Shown: piece after piece, positions 17,360-25,485 of the stretch
Layout of the letters: each line of letters opens with the position of its first letter
Position numbering within the stretch: the stretch's first letter is position 1
NCBI GenBank assembly: GCA_004292795.1
Contig: RDXI01000005.1
Coordinates: 1 to 62,997 of the forward strand
Source: Bacteroidota bacterium
Lineage (GTDB): Bacteria > Bacteroidota > Bacteroidia > Cytophagales > Microscillaceae
Direction: 5' to 3'
DNA: 62,997 bases
The notes under the pieces: generated by a model
Told to the model about the DNA's origin: nothing
Database searches by the model: none
Seen by the model: the letters and a program-made list of their open reading frames with translations, nothing else
Translations under genes and position numbers: made by a program

Positions 17360-17430
17360 TTCCAAATTTTTTCGCAACTTTTTTGTTAAATGTTACTTGC
17401 CTACGACTTTGCAGCCTACACTACATAATA
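17360..17430 (-). repeat. Duplicated copy of the RND 3' end and adjoining leader
   Basis: About 70 bases nearly match 19411-19482, which holds the last codons of the RND permease, its stop and the start of the peptide-1 upstream region. Shared blocks include TTCCAAATTTTTTCGCA, TTTTTTGTTAAAT and ACTTGCCTACGACTTTG. The copy upstream of the 17272 gene is a relic of segmental duplication. Confidence 0.8.
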
Positions 17431-17434
17431 CAAA

Positions 17435-17465
17435 AAGCTGACAAAAAACAATATTTTGTCAGCTT
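17435..17465 (-). terminator. Terminator after GCxGC paralog 2
   Basis: A perfect 12-bp stem, AAGCTGACAAAA with TTTTGTCAGCTT, 5 bases after the stop at 17470; T-rich on the minus strand. Confidence 0.8.
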
Positions 17466-17469
17466 ATAT

Positions 17470-17970
17470 TTACTTGCTTAGGTAGTTTTTGAGTTCTGTC
17501 CAAACATCACCTTTAGCTTCAGGTGAGGACTCCACTATTCGCACAATCTCGCCTTTTTCCAAATAGAAAATTTTGGGATAAATACTTTTTAGTTCCTTTG
17601 TATTTGCTATGTTTTCATAGTCAGCTAAAACATAAGGGCTTTTTAAAGCCTCTCTATACCTTATCTTAAAAGCCTTTGGGGAGTTAATACCTGTCAAAAT
17701 AAATAAAACATTATTCATTTTCGCTACATTATTTAGCATAAATTGTTCAGCAACGCCTATACAACCTGTGCAACCCACATTAGGAATCAAGACATAAGCT
17801 TGAATTTTATGATTTGGTTCTGTTTTGGTAATAGCTTTTACGACCATTTCAAGCTGTATTTTTTCTTCAGAATACTTGCCTGAACAACTTGCTAAAAAAA
17901 CAAGCAAAATAAATAAGCTACTTGGTTTATTCCACCAGTTCAAAGACATCAAAATGGATTGCATCTTCAT
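17470..17970 (-). CDS. Small lipoprotein with GCxGC motif, thioredoxin-like (paralog 2)
   Basis: A lipoprotein with signal and lipobox LFILLVFLASC. The start may be 17970 or the internal ATG at 17949 (MSLNWWNKPS), which gives a more usual signal. The core is IQAYVLIPNVGCTGCIGVAEQF, then ILTGINSPKAFKIRYR, SIYPKIFYLEKGEIVRIV and ESSPEAKGDVWTELKNYL. It is closely related to the 24973 protein. The gene overlaps the 3' end of the upstream propeller gene by 44 bases in another frame, so translation is probably coupled. Function is unknown; thioredoxin-like disulfide chemistry on the cysteine-containing peptide is my inference from the paired cysteines and context. Confidence 0.78.
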   Translation of the reverse strand: MKMQSILMSLNWWNKPSSLFILLVFLASCSGKYSEEKIQLEMVVKAITKTEPNHKIQAYVLIPNVGCTGCIGVAEQFMLNNVAKMNNVLFILTGINSPKAFKIRYREALKSPYVLADYENIANTKELKSIYPKIFYLEKGEIVRIVESSPEAKGDVWTELKNYLSK

Positions 17971-19045
17971 TTTTAGTTATTTTTTTACGGTTGATAATGT
18001 TTAAGCCCTCTTGAGTACACATAATATCTTCTGCATACTCATCTTTGGGTAATTCTATTTCTCCGACTTTTTGCATATTTTCGTCTAAGACAATAATGGT
18101 GTGCCTTTTTCTATTATCTTCTAATTTAGGTTTTATTTCTGATTCGGTCATAGGCAGGCAAGCTATCCTGTAGTACATTTTCCTATACGGGTCATAGATA
18201 AAATTTTTATAACTTGGTGATTGTAAAAAAGCCTTAGTCCTTTTTTCATACGGAATTTTTGTGTTTCCTTTGGGAAAAGGTTTTATAGCTTCTTCTGTAA
18301 AAAATTTGCTACCTGCATATACTTTACCTTTGCCACTTGCATCATCTGTATATACTTCATCGAGATTGGCATAACTACAATATATTTTATTTTTATGTCG
18401 GTTGTAAGCTTGATATGTGTCCAAATAATAATAACCTACCCAAAAACCTTCATTAAACCTTTCAGGTAATTTAGGTATGTGTTGCCATTTTCCGTTCTTG
18501 ATATCTAAAATTGACTTGGACGACATTCCTGCAATACAATACAAATTATTATTATTTACAAAAGCACTTTCATAAGAAAAAAAGAATGTAACATCTATCA
18601 TGTCTTTTTTATCAACCTTTTCTTTGTATCGATATTTTTTTACTACATCTCCTTTTCTATTGATTAAAAAAACAGTTTGATGCATTATGGAAGGCACAAA
18701 TATACTATCGAAATTGTGTATATAAAATCCTCTAGGTATCTCTATTTTGGCTTTATCTTCTTTTGGTAAAGGCACAATAAATAATAATTTCTGACTATCA
18801 TAATCAAAAACATAGATGTTTTTCATTGCTTCATTAAAATGAGCATAATAGTTCCTGCCATTTTGTACAAAATGTTGATAACTGATAGTAGAAACGCTGG
18901 TAAGCGTATCCAAAGGAAGTTTTATGCTACGCTTATATTTCAGCGTAAATTTGTCTTCAAATTGTTTTGAATTTGAGTTTTTTTGTTCTTGTTTCGTAGA
19001 ACAAGCAGAAAGAATGAGAAAAATAAGGAGATAGAGATATGACAT
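17927..19045 (-). CDS. DUF4221-like beta-propeller lipoprotein (paralog 2)
   Basis: A 372-residue lipoprotein (LLIFLILSACSTKQ, lipid Cys at about 15). It shows the paralog signatures: IKLPLDTLTSVS at the N-terminus, GFYIHNFDSIFVPSIMHQ (about 105), the QTVFLINRKGDVVKKYRY blade, and SPSYKNFIYDPYRKMYYRI near 285, with a C-terminus IHFDVFELVE. Anchoring at the outer or inner membrane, facing the periplasm or outside, is expected. It follows peptide 1 after a stem-loop and overlaps the GCxGC gene. In Bacteroidales, DUF4221 proteins sit next to NVEALA-type small peptides, which fits the arrangement here. Confidence 0.8.
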   Translation of the reverse strand: MSYLYLLIFLILSACSTKQEQKNSNSKQFEDKFTLKYKRSIKLPLDTLTSVSTISYQHFVQNGRNYYAHFNEAMKNIYVFDYDSQKLLFIVPLPKEDKAKIEIPRGFYIHNFDSIFVPSIMHQTVFLINRKGDVVKKYRYKEKVDKKDMIDVTFFFSYESAFVNNNNLYCIAGMSSKSILDIKNGKWQHIPKLPERFNEGFWVGYYYLDTYQAYNRHKNKIYCSYANLDEVYTDDASGKGKVYAGSKFFTEEAIKPFPKGNTKIPYEKRTKAFLQSPSYKNFIYDPYRKMYYRIACLPMTESEIKPKLEDNRKRHTIIVLDENMQKVGEIELPKDEYAEDIMCTQEGLNIINRKKITKNEDAIHFDVFELVE

Positions 19046-19082
19046 AATAATAAATGGAGTAAAGTAAAAAATAAAGTGAAAA

Positions 19083-19115
19083 ACAAAGTAAAGATTGTAA
19101 TAACCTTTACTTTGT
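19083..19115 (-). terminator. Stem-loop directly after peptide gene 1
   Basis: ACAAAGTAAAG and CTTTACTTTGT form a perfect 11-bp stem with an 11-base loop, 8 bases after the peptide stop. The minus-strand transcript then runs into U-rich sequence. It is probably a leaky terminator that keeps peptide mRNA in excess of the downstream genes. Confidence 0.75.
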
Positions 19116-19123
19116 AAAAAATA

Positions 19124-19321
19124 TTAGTTATCCGATGTAAGTTGTGATGCTATTACACAGCAATCATGGCAATGGCTTGTTTTACAAGTACCACCAAGAC
19201 ATTCTAATTGTACATTGGATTGAGTACAACCTGTACATTCAGCATCAGCAATTTGCAGGCTACCCAAAAGGAAGGCAGAAGTGAGGAGAAGTTTTGCGAG
19301 GTTCTTTTTGATGAAGCTCAT
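19124..19321 (-). CDS. Small secreted Cys-rich peptide 1
   Basis: A 65-residue precursor. The leader is MSFIKKNLAKLLLTSAFLLG with cleavage likely after QIADA; the mature part is about 39 residues with eight cysteines, in the order ECTGCTQSNVQLECLGG then TCKTSHCHDCCVIAS. The KK--AKLLL leader pattern is shared with peptides 2 and 3, but the mature sequence is not. It resembles in layout the NVEALA-type peptides of Bacteroidales, though the NVEALA sequence itself is absent. Its upstream element is shared with the other two peptide genes and a stem-loop follows. A disulfide-bonded or metal-binding secreted peptide is inferred. Confidence 0.75.
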   Translation of the reverse strand: MSFIKKNLAKLLLTSAFLLGSLQIADAECTGCTQSNVQLECLGGTCKTSHCHDCCVIASQLTSDN

Positions 19322-19347
19322 AGTATCAAAAGGGGGTTAAGGGGTTT

Positions 19348-19413
19348 GATAATCAACCACTATAGATTGATAGTGCAAAGTTCTGCAAAGTTCTGCAAAG
19401 TTCTGCAAAGTTC
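19348..19413 (-). promoter_or_regulatory. Shared peptide leader element plus 4 x 10-bp promoter repeat
   Basis: Reading on the minus strand: four exact copies of GAACTTTGCA (19374-19413), then TCAATC, six bases, GGTTGATT. CTTTGCA-N3-TCAATC-N2 to 6-GGTTGATT also precedes peptides 2 and 3. Each repeat carries a near -7 box (GAACTTTG against TAnnTTTG), so repeat number could move or multiply the promoter; the inverted TCAAYC/GRTTGA half-sites could be an operator. Confidence 0.65.
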
Positions 19414-19452
19414 CAAATTTTTTCGCACATTTTTTTGTTAAATTTTACTTGC

Positions 19453-22400
19453 CTACGACTTTGTAGCTATCGACACATAATAATACGCCAAAGGCACAAA
19501 AAACAAAGCGGTAAATGTGCCTATGCTCAAACCTCCTATGATAGCCAACACAAAAGGAATTTGCAAATCCGCGCCCATTCCTGAAGAAAAAAGCACAGGC
19601 AAGAGAGCCAAAATATTGGTAAGCGAAGTCATCAAAACAGGCTTAAAACAAATCTTGCCTCCTTTTTCTATTGCTTCTTCTAATGAAAGTCCTTCGCTTC
19701 GAAGGCGTTTGTAAGTATCTATTTTCAAAATAGTTTCATTGTCAATAATGCCCAACATAACCACCAAACCCAACCCTGCCATAAGGTTCAACGAAGCCCC
19801 TGCGAGCCACAAAAATAAAAAACTACCCGCAAAACCCAAAGGAAGCGTAAGCATCACAACCATAGGCAAAACAAGCGACTCGAATTCAATAGCCAAAATA
19901 AAATACAACAAGGCAATCGAAATACAAATCACAAAACCCATTGCCCACATTTGCGCCTCATTTTCTTTGTACTCGCCTGCAAAATCCACGCGCAAATTTT
20001 GCGCAGTAGCGATATTTTTAGCCAAATGTTGTGCTTCAGTTATGGGCTTTTGTTGATAGGTTTGGAGCGCGTGATAAATACCTCCTTTGTCGGCAGTTAT
20101 TTTTTGATAATCTTGGTAATATTCCACCCGCACAAAATCCATCGTGGGGTATATTTTCAGGCTGTCCACTGTGAAATACGCATTTTGCAATTTATGCTGA
20201 AAATCTTTGTTGGTTTCTTGCAAACGGATAGGCACTATTTCGCCAAATTGTTTGAGGTCGGTTATTTTTTCATTGCCCAAAAGGTTTTGCAAATGTTTCA
20301 TAAAAGCATTTTCTTGGATACCATATTGCAACATTTTTTCGCGTTCAAGCACCAAACGCGCCTCTGTGTGCGTGTGTGTGCCTTGCCCTTGTTCTATGCG
20401 GTAGGCAAGTAGTTTTTGCTGAAATTGGCGCGTAATAGGTCGGAAAATGCTATCTGGCACAGGCGCGTTGGGCAGGCTATTTTTGAACCTTGCCTCCCAA
20501 TAGGGCTTGTTTTGCTTGAACAATAATTCAAACGCATTCGGCGCGTTGTAAAGTTGTATTTCGGCACTTGGGAAATGTTGCTCGAAGTATTGTCTAAGCG
20601 TTTTTTGCAGGGCGCGTTTGGCTTCTTGACTTGCACAAAGAAAATAGATTTTGGCGCGTTGCAAGGTCGTTTCTTCGTTTTGTAGCCAAAATTGCGTGAT
20701 GCCTATGTCGCTTTCGGTAAGTTTGTATTGCGAGCTTGCCTGCTTCAATACCTCTTTGATACGTTGTTGATTGGTTTCTACTTCTATGGGTTCGCGCCAA
20801 TCTATTTCGAGTATGATGTCCTCTTGTTCGAGGCGTGGCAATATTTCCACAGGCAACCACCAAGCTATGTTCATACCCAATACACCCGCCAACAACAAGC
20901 CTACGAAAGAAACAGCCTTGTAACGAAAGAAGAACGCATACACAAACTTGTAGCCTCCCAAAATGTACTTATACAAACGGTTGTCTTCTTTGATATTTTT
21001 AGTGCTATTTCGGAACAAAAGCAAATACAACAAAGGCAATAATAAAAACGACACCAAGACAGACGCACCTAAGATAGCACCCACTGCTACTGCTTGTTCG
21101 TAGCTCAATGCACCCGCCATACCACTCAAAAAAGCGAGAGGCACAAACACGACTAAGGTAGTAAGCGCGGAGCTAACCAACGGAGCTATCATATCCATAG
21201 TTCCCACCACGCAAGCCTCCAAAATAGGCAAGCCTTCCTTTCGCTTGTAGCCAATATGGTCAAAAAGAATTATCGCATTGTCAATAGTCATACCCAAGCC
21301 CAGCGTAAGCCCACTAAGCGAAATGATATTGAGCGAAATACCAAACAGATAAAACACGATAAAACTCAACACCAACGAACTCGGCAAAATTACGCCAATC
21401 AACATAGGCATCTGCCAACTGCCCAAAAATACCAACACTATCAAAAAAGCCAACACACCGCCCAGCACAAGGTCAAGCGTCAGGTTGCTGATAGCCACAT
21501 CAAGCAGGTAAGATTGGTCTTGTGTGATTTCAAAACGCACTTTCGGATAGTCTGCCTCAAACTGCTTGATGCTTTCGCGTAGGCGAGGCATAAGTTCGGT
21601 CATGCGTGCCTGTGCTTGTTTGTGCAGATTGATGACTATACCCGCTTGCCTACCCAACAAATGATAGCCTTGTACTTGTGCTATCGTGTCTTTGATGTGA
21701 GCTATTTCGGTCAAGGGTACAGCTTGCCCTTCGGGGTTTCGCAAAGTCAGGCGAGCAATTTCCGAAGCACTTTGTAGCCGTTCTCCAAGTTTGAGATAAT
21801 AACGATATTGCCCATCACGTACCGAAACGCTCCCCAACTCTTGATTAGCTTGCAAGATGGTTTGTTGTATATTTTCTGCTTTCAAACCCAATGCCTTCAA
21901 ACGCGACTCTATGGGCGTGATGACAACCGTAGGCTGTTGCAAGCCATTCAAATCTACCAACGAAACGCCTTCGATGGCTTCTAACCTTTTTTTCAAGACC
22001 TTATCCACCAAAGCCGACAGTTCGAGATGCCCTTCCTCGCCTGCCTTGCTATTTATCTGTAGGCGAGCTATAGGCACATCAGACGTATTGATGCGCAACA
22101 CTTGCGGGCGCAACAAATCTCGAGGCAAAGAAGGCGTAAGGCGGTCTATTTTTTCATTCACTTCTATATAAGCCAAGTCCATTTGCGTGCCGTATTCGAA
22201 CCACAGCGTAACCTTGCCTGTTTCGCTACTCGCTTCGCTCTGCACATCTCGTAGGTGCGCCACTGTAAGCAAACTTTCGCGCAAAGGACGCAATACATTT
22301 TGCTCAAGTTGCAAAGGAGAAGTATTAGGATAGTTTATTTTGACTACTATTTGAGGAACGTCAATATCGGGCAACAAAGAAACAGGCAAGGACACAAACG

Positions 22401-22476
22401 CGATAACCCCTGCCAAAATCAGCACAAAAAAAGACATAAGCACCGCTACAGGGCGCAAAAGTAAAAAATGAAGCAC
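19453..22476 (-). CDS. RND efflux permease, AcrB/CusA-like
   Basis: A 1007-residue inner-membrane proton-driven transporter. It starts MLHFLLLRPVAVLMSFF with TM1 and the usual SLPVSLLPDIDVPQI. The TM4 proton-relay region is LSGLTLGLGMTIDNAIILFDHI, with the acidic Asp; the second half repeats the layout (AGLGLVVMLGIIDNETILKI). Two large periplasmic loops lie between. It has 12 expected TM segments. A lipoprotein adaptor (23874) lies upstream in the same run and a damaged second permease lies at 29913. Its presence between peptide loci suggests, without proof, export of a peptide or of a linked metabolite. No outer-membrane TolC-like gene is in the window. Confidence 0.9.
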   Translation of the reverse strand: MLHFLLLRPVAVLMSFFVLILAGVIAFVSLPVSLLPDIDVPQIVVKINYPNTSPLQLEQNVLRPLRESLLTVAHLRDVQSEASSETGKVTLWFEYGTQMDLAYIEVNEKIDRLTPSLPRDLLRPQVLRINTSDVPIARLQINSKAGEEGHLELSALVDKVLKKRLEAIEGVSLVDLNGLQQPTVVITPIESRLKALGLKAENIQQTILQANQELGSVSVRDGQYRYYLKLGERLQSASEIARLTLRNPEGQAVPLTEIAHIKDTIAQVQGYHLLGRQAGIVINLHKQAQARMTELMPRLRESIKQFEADYPKVRFEITQDQSYLLDVAISNLTLDLVLGGVLAFLIVLVFLGSWQMPMLIGVILPSSLVLSFIVFYLFGISLNIISLSGLTLGLGMTIDNAIILFDHIGYKRKEGLPILEACVVGTMDMIAPLVSSALTTLVVFVPLAFLSGMAGALSYEQAVAVGAILGASVLVSFLLLPLLYLLLFRNSTKNIKEDNRLYKYILGGYKFVYAFFFRYKAVSFVGLLLAGVLGMNIAWWLPVEILPRLEQEDIILEIDWREPIEVETNQQRIKEVLKQASSQYKLTESDIGITQFWLQNEETTLQRAKIYFLCASQEAKRALQKTLRQYFEQHFPSAEIQLYNAPNAFELLFKQNKPYWEARFKNSLPNAPVPDSIFRPITRQFQQKLLAYRIEQGQGTHTHTEARLVLEREKMLQYGIQENAFMKHLQNLLGNEKITDLKQFGEIVPIRLQETNKDFQHKLQNAYFTVDSLKIYPTMDFVRVEYYQDYQKITADKGGIYHALQTYQQKPITEAQHLAKNIATAQNLRVDFAGEYKENEAQMWAMGFVICISIALLYFILAIEFESLVLPMVVMLTLPLGFAGSFLFLWLAGASLNLMAGLGLVVMLGIIDNETILKIDTYKRLRSEGLSLEEAIEKGGKICFKPVLMTSLTNILALLPVLFSSGMGADLQIPFVLAIIGGLSIGTFTALFFVPLAYYYVSIATKS

Positions 22477-22599
22477 GACATTAGGGGGAAAAAGTCAGTA
22501 GGCAAGCCAAAAGCTGGCTTCACCTTCAAATAGTTAGCTGTCTTGCCTCTGTGTGGCAGTAGGCAAGGCAGGAACTACATGATGTATAATTATGGTTTT

Positions 22600-23829
22600 T
22601 TAGTACGTTTCTTCTTTTTGCAACGTGCCACGCAATTCTGCCATTTCGAGCAATACCAAGCGAAGTCGGGCTTCTGCTTCCAAGCGCGCTTTTTGTTCTT
22701 CTATACGCGCCTTTTGTTCTTCCATACGCGCCTTTTGTTCTTCCATACGCGCTTTCTGTTCTTCCAAATGTGCTTTTTCAGCTTTTTTGGCTCGTTTTTC
22801 CGCCTCCTTGCGTGCTTTTTCTTCTTCTGTGCGTGCTTTCTGGGCTTCTATATGGGCTTTTTCGGCTTCTATACGAGATTTTTCGGCTTCTATACGGGCT
22901 TTTTCGGCTTCCAACAAAGCTACAGCCTCCTCTTTTCTGGCACGTTCTTCTTCTATGCGCTCCAGCTCACGTTCATTTTCCGCCTCTCTCAAAGCACGCT
23001 GTTCTTCTGTCAAAGCCTCCTTCGTATCTTGCAATTCTTTGGCAATGCCTTCGAGTTTCGCTTCTGCCTCTATGCGGATTTCGCGCTCTGTGCCGTAGTT
23101 ATTGAACTTCGAGCCATCAGACGCAAACGCCAACAAGGTTTGTTTCAAAATATCCTTGCCTTTTTTGGTCTTGCCTTTTATTTTCGTTTCTATCTGAAAC
23201 CCAATATCCAACAAAGGGCAATCGTACTTGTGTTTTTCATAAAACATCACTGACTGGAGCGTACCGCCCAAACGCCAATAGACCTCAAACGTCATTTCGG
23301 GCTTGGTATGTACCACAATGTACTCGTCCACGCCCAACTCATTGTAGAACTTGAAGCGCGTTTTTTGGTCGTCTTTGTTCTTGTAGTTCGATTTAGACAA
23401 AATTTCCACCGCCACCATACGAGGCGGTATGCCTTCGCTTTGCATCAAAACCTTTTCGAGAATGAAGGACTCTGGTTCATCGTCAGTTTTCAAAGCATTG
23501 CCCATAGCCAAAAAGATGTCAGGCGAGCCTTGATACTGAACCGTTTGGTAAACGTATTTGCCCGCTTCTTTTTTCACGCGCTCTTTGCGCGAAAAATACA
23601 CGAATACGTCTGCCCCAATGAAATAATTTTGCTTCATACCTGCCAACACAGCGTCCAACACGCTGTTCAGGTACACAATGGTGTCTGCCTGTTTTTTGGA
23701 TTGTGCCATGTTCTTATCGTCTTCGGTAGGATAGTCGAATAATTTCCAATCTTGCCTCCAGTCGTGGGCGGGAGTAGGCAAGTCTGCAAGCGAGAGGCGC
23801 GGATAGGTAGGAAACAAGTCGAGTTGCAT
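22600..23829 (-). CDS. Uma2-like nuclease-fold protein with long coiled coil
   Basis: A 409-residue protein. Residues about 45-215 match the Uma2/DUF820 PD-(D/E)XK fold: YFIGADVFVYF, GSPDIFLAMGN with the Asp, RMVAVEILSKSNYKNKD with the E-x-L-S pattern, and YNELGVDEYIVV. Residues about 255-395 are an extreme charged coiled coil of EAEKARI / EEQKARM heptads, encoded by near-identical 21-bp DNA repeats at 22660-22920. Uma2 proteins are abundant in cyanobacteria and some Bacteroidota, often near transposons, with no settled role. It sits between the adaptor and permease genes, which is odd. The plus-strand frames over the repeats are shadows. Confidence 0.8.
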   Translation of the reverse strand: MQLDLFPTYPRLSLADLPTPAHDWRQDWKLFDYPTEDDKNMAQSKKQADTIVYLNSVLDAVLAGMKQNYFIGADVFVYFSRKERVKKEAGKYVYQTVQYQGSPDIFLAMGNALKTDDEPESFILEKVLMQSEGIPPRMVAVEILSKSNYKNKDDQKTRFKFYNELGVDEYIVVHTKPEMTFEVYWRLGGTLQSVMFYEKHKYDCPLLDIGFQIETKIKGKTKKGKDILKQTLLAFASDGSKFNNYGTEREIRIEAEAKLEGIAKELQDTKEALTEEQRALREAENERELERIEEERARKEEAVALLEAEKARIEAEKSRIEAEKAHIEAQKARTEEEKARKEAEKRAKKAEKAHLEEQKARMEEQKARMEEQKARIEEQKARLEAEARLRLVLLEMAELRGTLQKEETY

Positions 23830-23873
23830 GATGTAAAATTATGATTTATTTTTGAATAATGCAAGGATTTGTT

Positions 23874-24989
23874 TTATTTTTTTATGACCACCACAGGCGA
23901 GTCATGCACAAGCTGTAAGTTGTTCGAAATAATAACAGCCTTGCCTGCCTCTAAGCCCTCCACTATCGCAATTTCGGTCTGATTTTCTGCCCCTGTGCTG
24001 ACGTAGTGCCATTTTGCCTCGCCTGCCTCTGCCACAAAAACAACTTTCCTGCCCGACCTCATCACAACGGCTTCTTTGGGTACTACAACCGACTCCGCTT
24101 GTGGCGCAGTGATTTTTACGCGAATGTTCATGCCTTGCAAAAGTGCGTTTGTTCCTTCGGCAGTAGGCGAGGCTATAGCCAATTTCACACGCACCAAACC
24201 ATTGGCAGTAACCTTCGGGTTAATTTCGACTATAGTAGCTTGATAGGCATATTTTTCTTCTGAAGTTGTCCCTACTTCCGCGCTCTGTCCTATCTGTAGT
24301 TTGCTTGCTTGGCTCTCCAATACTTCAGTAACTGCCTCCAGCGCGTGGGCAGAATACACCACGCACAAGGGCAAAGCCATGCTCAAGCGATTGCCTTCTT
24401 TCATTTTCAAGTCTGCAATCTTGCCTGCAAAAGGCGCGACTATCTTACAATATGACAAATTAAGTTCTGCTTCTTGCAAGGCAAGTTCCGCCTCTTCCAG
24501 CCCGCTTGTGGCTCGAAATCGCTGACGCAATTCAGCAGAAAGTTCTTTTTCGTTGCTTATTTTGTAGTTATATTCCAATATCTTGTCTTGATACTGCACT
24601 TGTTTCAGTGCGAGGTTGGCTCGAGATTTACGGACTTGTAGCTCAAGTTCAGTCTTGTCTAAGTCTGCTATAGGCTCGCCTTGCCTGACTGCCTGTCCAT
24701 TGCGCACATAGATTTTGGCGATAATGCCCTCGCGTTTGCTATACACCTCTGTATGCTGACGCGCTTCTATCTTGCCTACCCCCAATACTCGAAACGCAAA
24801 AGGCTTGCGCACTGCCTCTGCAGTGTGTACTTGTGTAGCGGTTTGCGTCTGTTTTTTAGAAGTAGAAAGTTCTTTTTCTGTACTATCCTTTCCCTTCGAG
24901 GCACAACCCACCATAAAAAAAGCAAGTCCCACAAAGGCGAAGAGCGTTTGTGGGGATGTGCATATTTGCACTTTATTTTTCTTTGCCAT
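23874..24989 (-). CDS. RND efflux periplasmic adaptor lipoprotein
   Basis: A 371-residue membrane fusion protein. The lipobox is FVGLAFFMVGC (Cys about 29). A lipoyl/barrel-sandwich half-motif lies at VYSKREGIIAKIYVRNGQAV, a coiled-coil hairpin follows (ELEVRKSRANLALKQVQYQD to LEEAELALQEAELNLSYC), and the second lipoyl half is KIVAPFAGKIADLKMKEG. The beta-barrel and membrane-proximal domains complete the C-terminus (VVPKEAVVMRSGRKVVFV). Its start overlaps the GCxGC gene stop by 17 bases, coupling the adaptor to the peptide-2 operon. It probably works with the permease at 19453. Confidence 0.9.
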   Translation of the reverse strand: MAKKNKVQICTSPQTLFAFVGLAFFMVGCASKGKDSTEKELSTSKKQTQTATQVHTAEAVRKPFAFRVLGVGKIEARQHTEVYSKREGIIAKIYVRNGQAVRQGEPIADLDKTELELQVRKSRANLALKQVQYQDKILEYNYKISNEKELSAELRQRFRATSGLEEAELALQEAELNLSYCKIVAPFAGKIADLKMKEGNRLSMALPLCVVYSAHALEAVTEVLESQASKLQIGQSAEVGTTSEEKYAYQATIVEINPKVTANGLVRVKLAIASPTAEGTNALLQGMNIRVKITAPQAESVVVPKEAVVMRSGRKVVFVAEAGEAKWHYVSTGAENQTEIAIVEGLEAGKAVIISNNLQLVHDSPVVVIKK

Positions 24990-25485
24990 GCATCAAATAT
25001 TTTTTCAAATCCTGCCAAACATCAGTCTTGGCTTCAGGCGAGGCTTCTACTATTTTGGTTATTTGCCCATTGTTCATATAGAAAATTTTGGGGTAAATGC
25101 TATGCAGATTATTAGCCCCTGCAAGGTTTTGATAATCGGACAATACTTTAGGGTTTTGCAACAACGCGCCAAATCTATTTTTGTACAGTTTCTTAGAACC
25201 AATGCCTGTGAGGATAAACTGCACATCAGAATATTTCTTGATGTTGTCGATCATAAACTGCTCTGCTGTACTTATACACCCATCACAACCTGCGTTGGGT
25301 ATCAGTATGTAGGCGCGAATATTGGGCAACATGTCCTTCTTAGTAATGTCTTGTACAACCTCCGCAAGCAACTTCCTTTCCTTTGTTTCCACAGAAGTAC
25401 AACCTACTAAAATAAAAAGCAAGCAAAATATACTATTTTTTATTTTCCACCACCTCAAAGAGGTCGAAGTAATCATGATCATCAT
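24973..25485 (-). CDS. Small lipoprotein with GCxGC motif, thioredoxin-like (paralog 3)
   Basis: A 170-residue protein. A signal and lipobox (CLLFILVGCTS) follow a short charged N-terminus (MMIMITSTSLRWWKIKNS). The core is IRAYILIPNAGCDGCISTAEQF, then ILTGIGSKKLYKNRF, SIYPKIFYMNNGQITKIV and EASPEAKTDVWQDLKKYL, matching paralog 2 nearly throughout. The 5' end overlaps the propeller gene by 53 bases and the 3' end overlaps the adaptor by 17, so all three genes are tightly coupled. The GCxGC pair replaces the normal CxxC; a thioredoxin-like fold is an inference from strand order and the conserved YPKI-Y loop. Confidence 0.78.
   Translation of the reverse strand: MMIMITSTSLRWWKIKNSIFCLLFILVGCTSVETKERKLLAEVVQDITKKDMLPNIRAYILIPNAGCDGCISTAEQFMIDNIKKYSDVQFILTGIGSKKLYKNRFGALLQNPKVLSDYQNLAGANNLHSIYPKIFYMNNGQITKIVEASPEAKTDVWQDLKKYLMHGKEK

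Noticed and set aside
17259-17441. A 60-codon plus-strand frame, and a possible lost peptide gene on the minus strand
   Set aside because: The plus frame is noise over the duplicated leader. No minus-strand signal peptide plus Cys pattern is readable there.
22543-23253. Phe-rich and Ser/Ala-rich open frames on the plus strand
   Set aside because: By-products of the heptad repeats of the Uma2-like coiled coil on the other strand.
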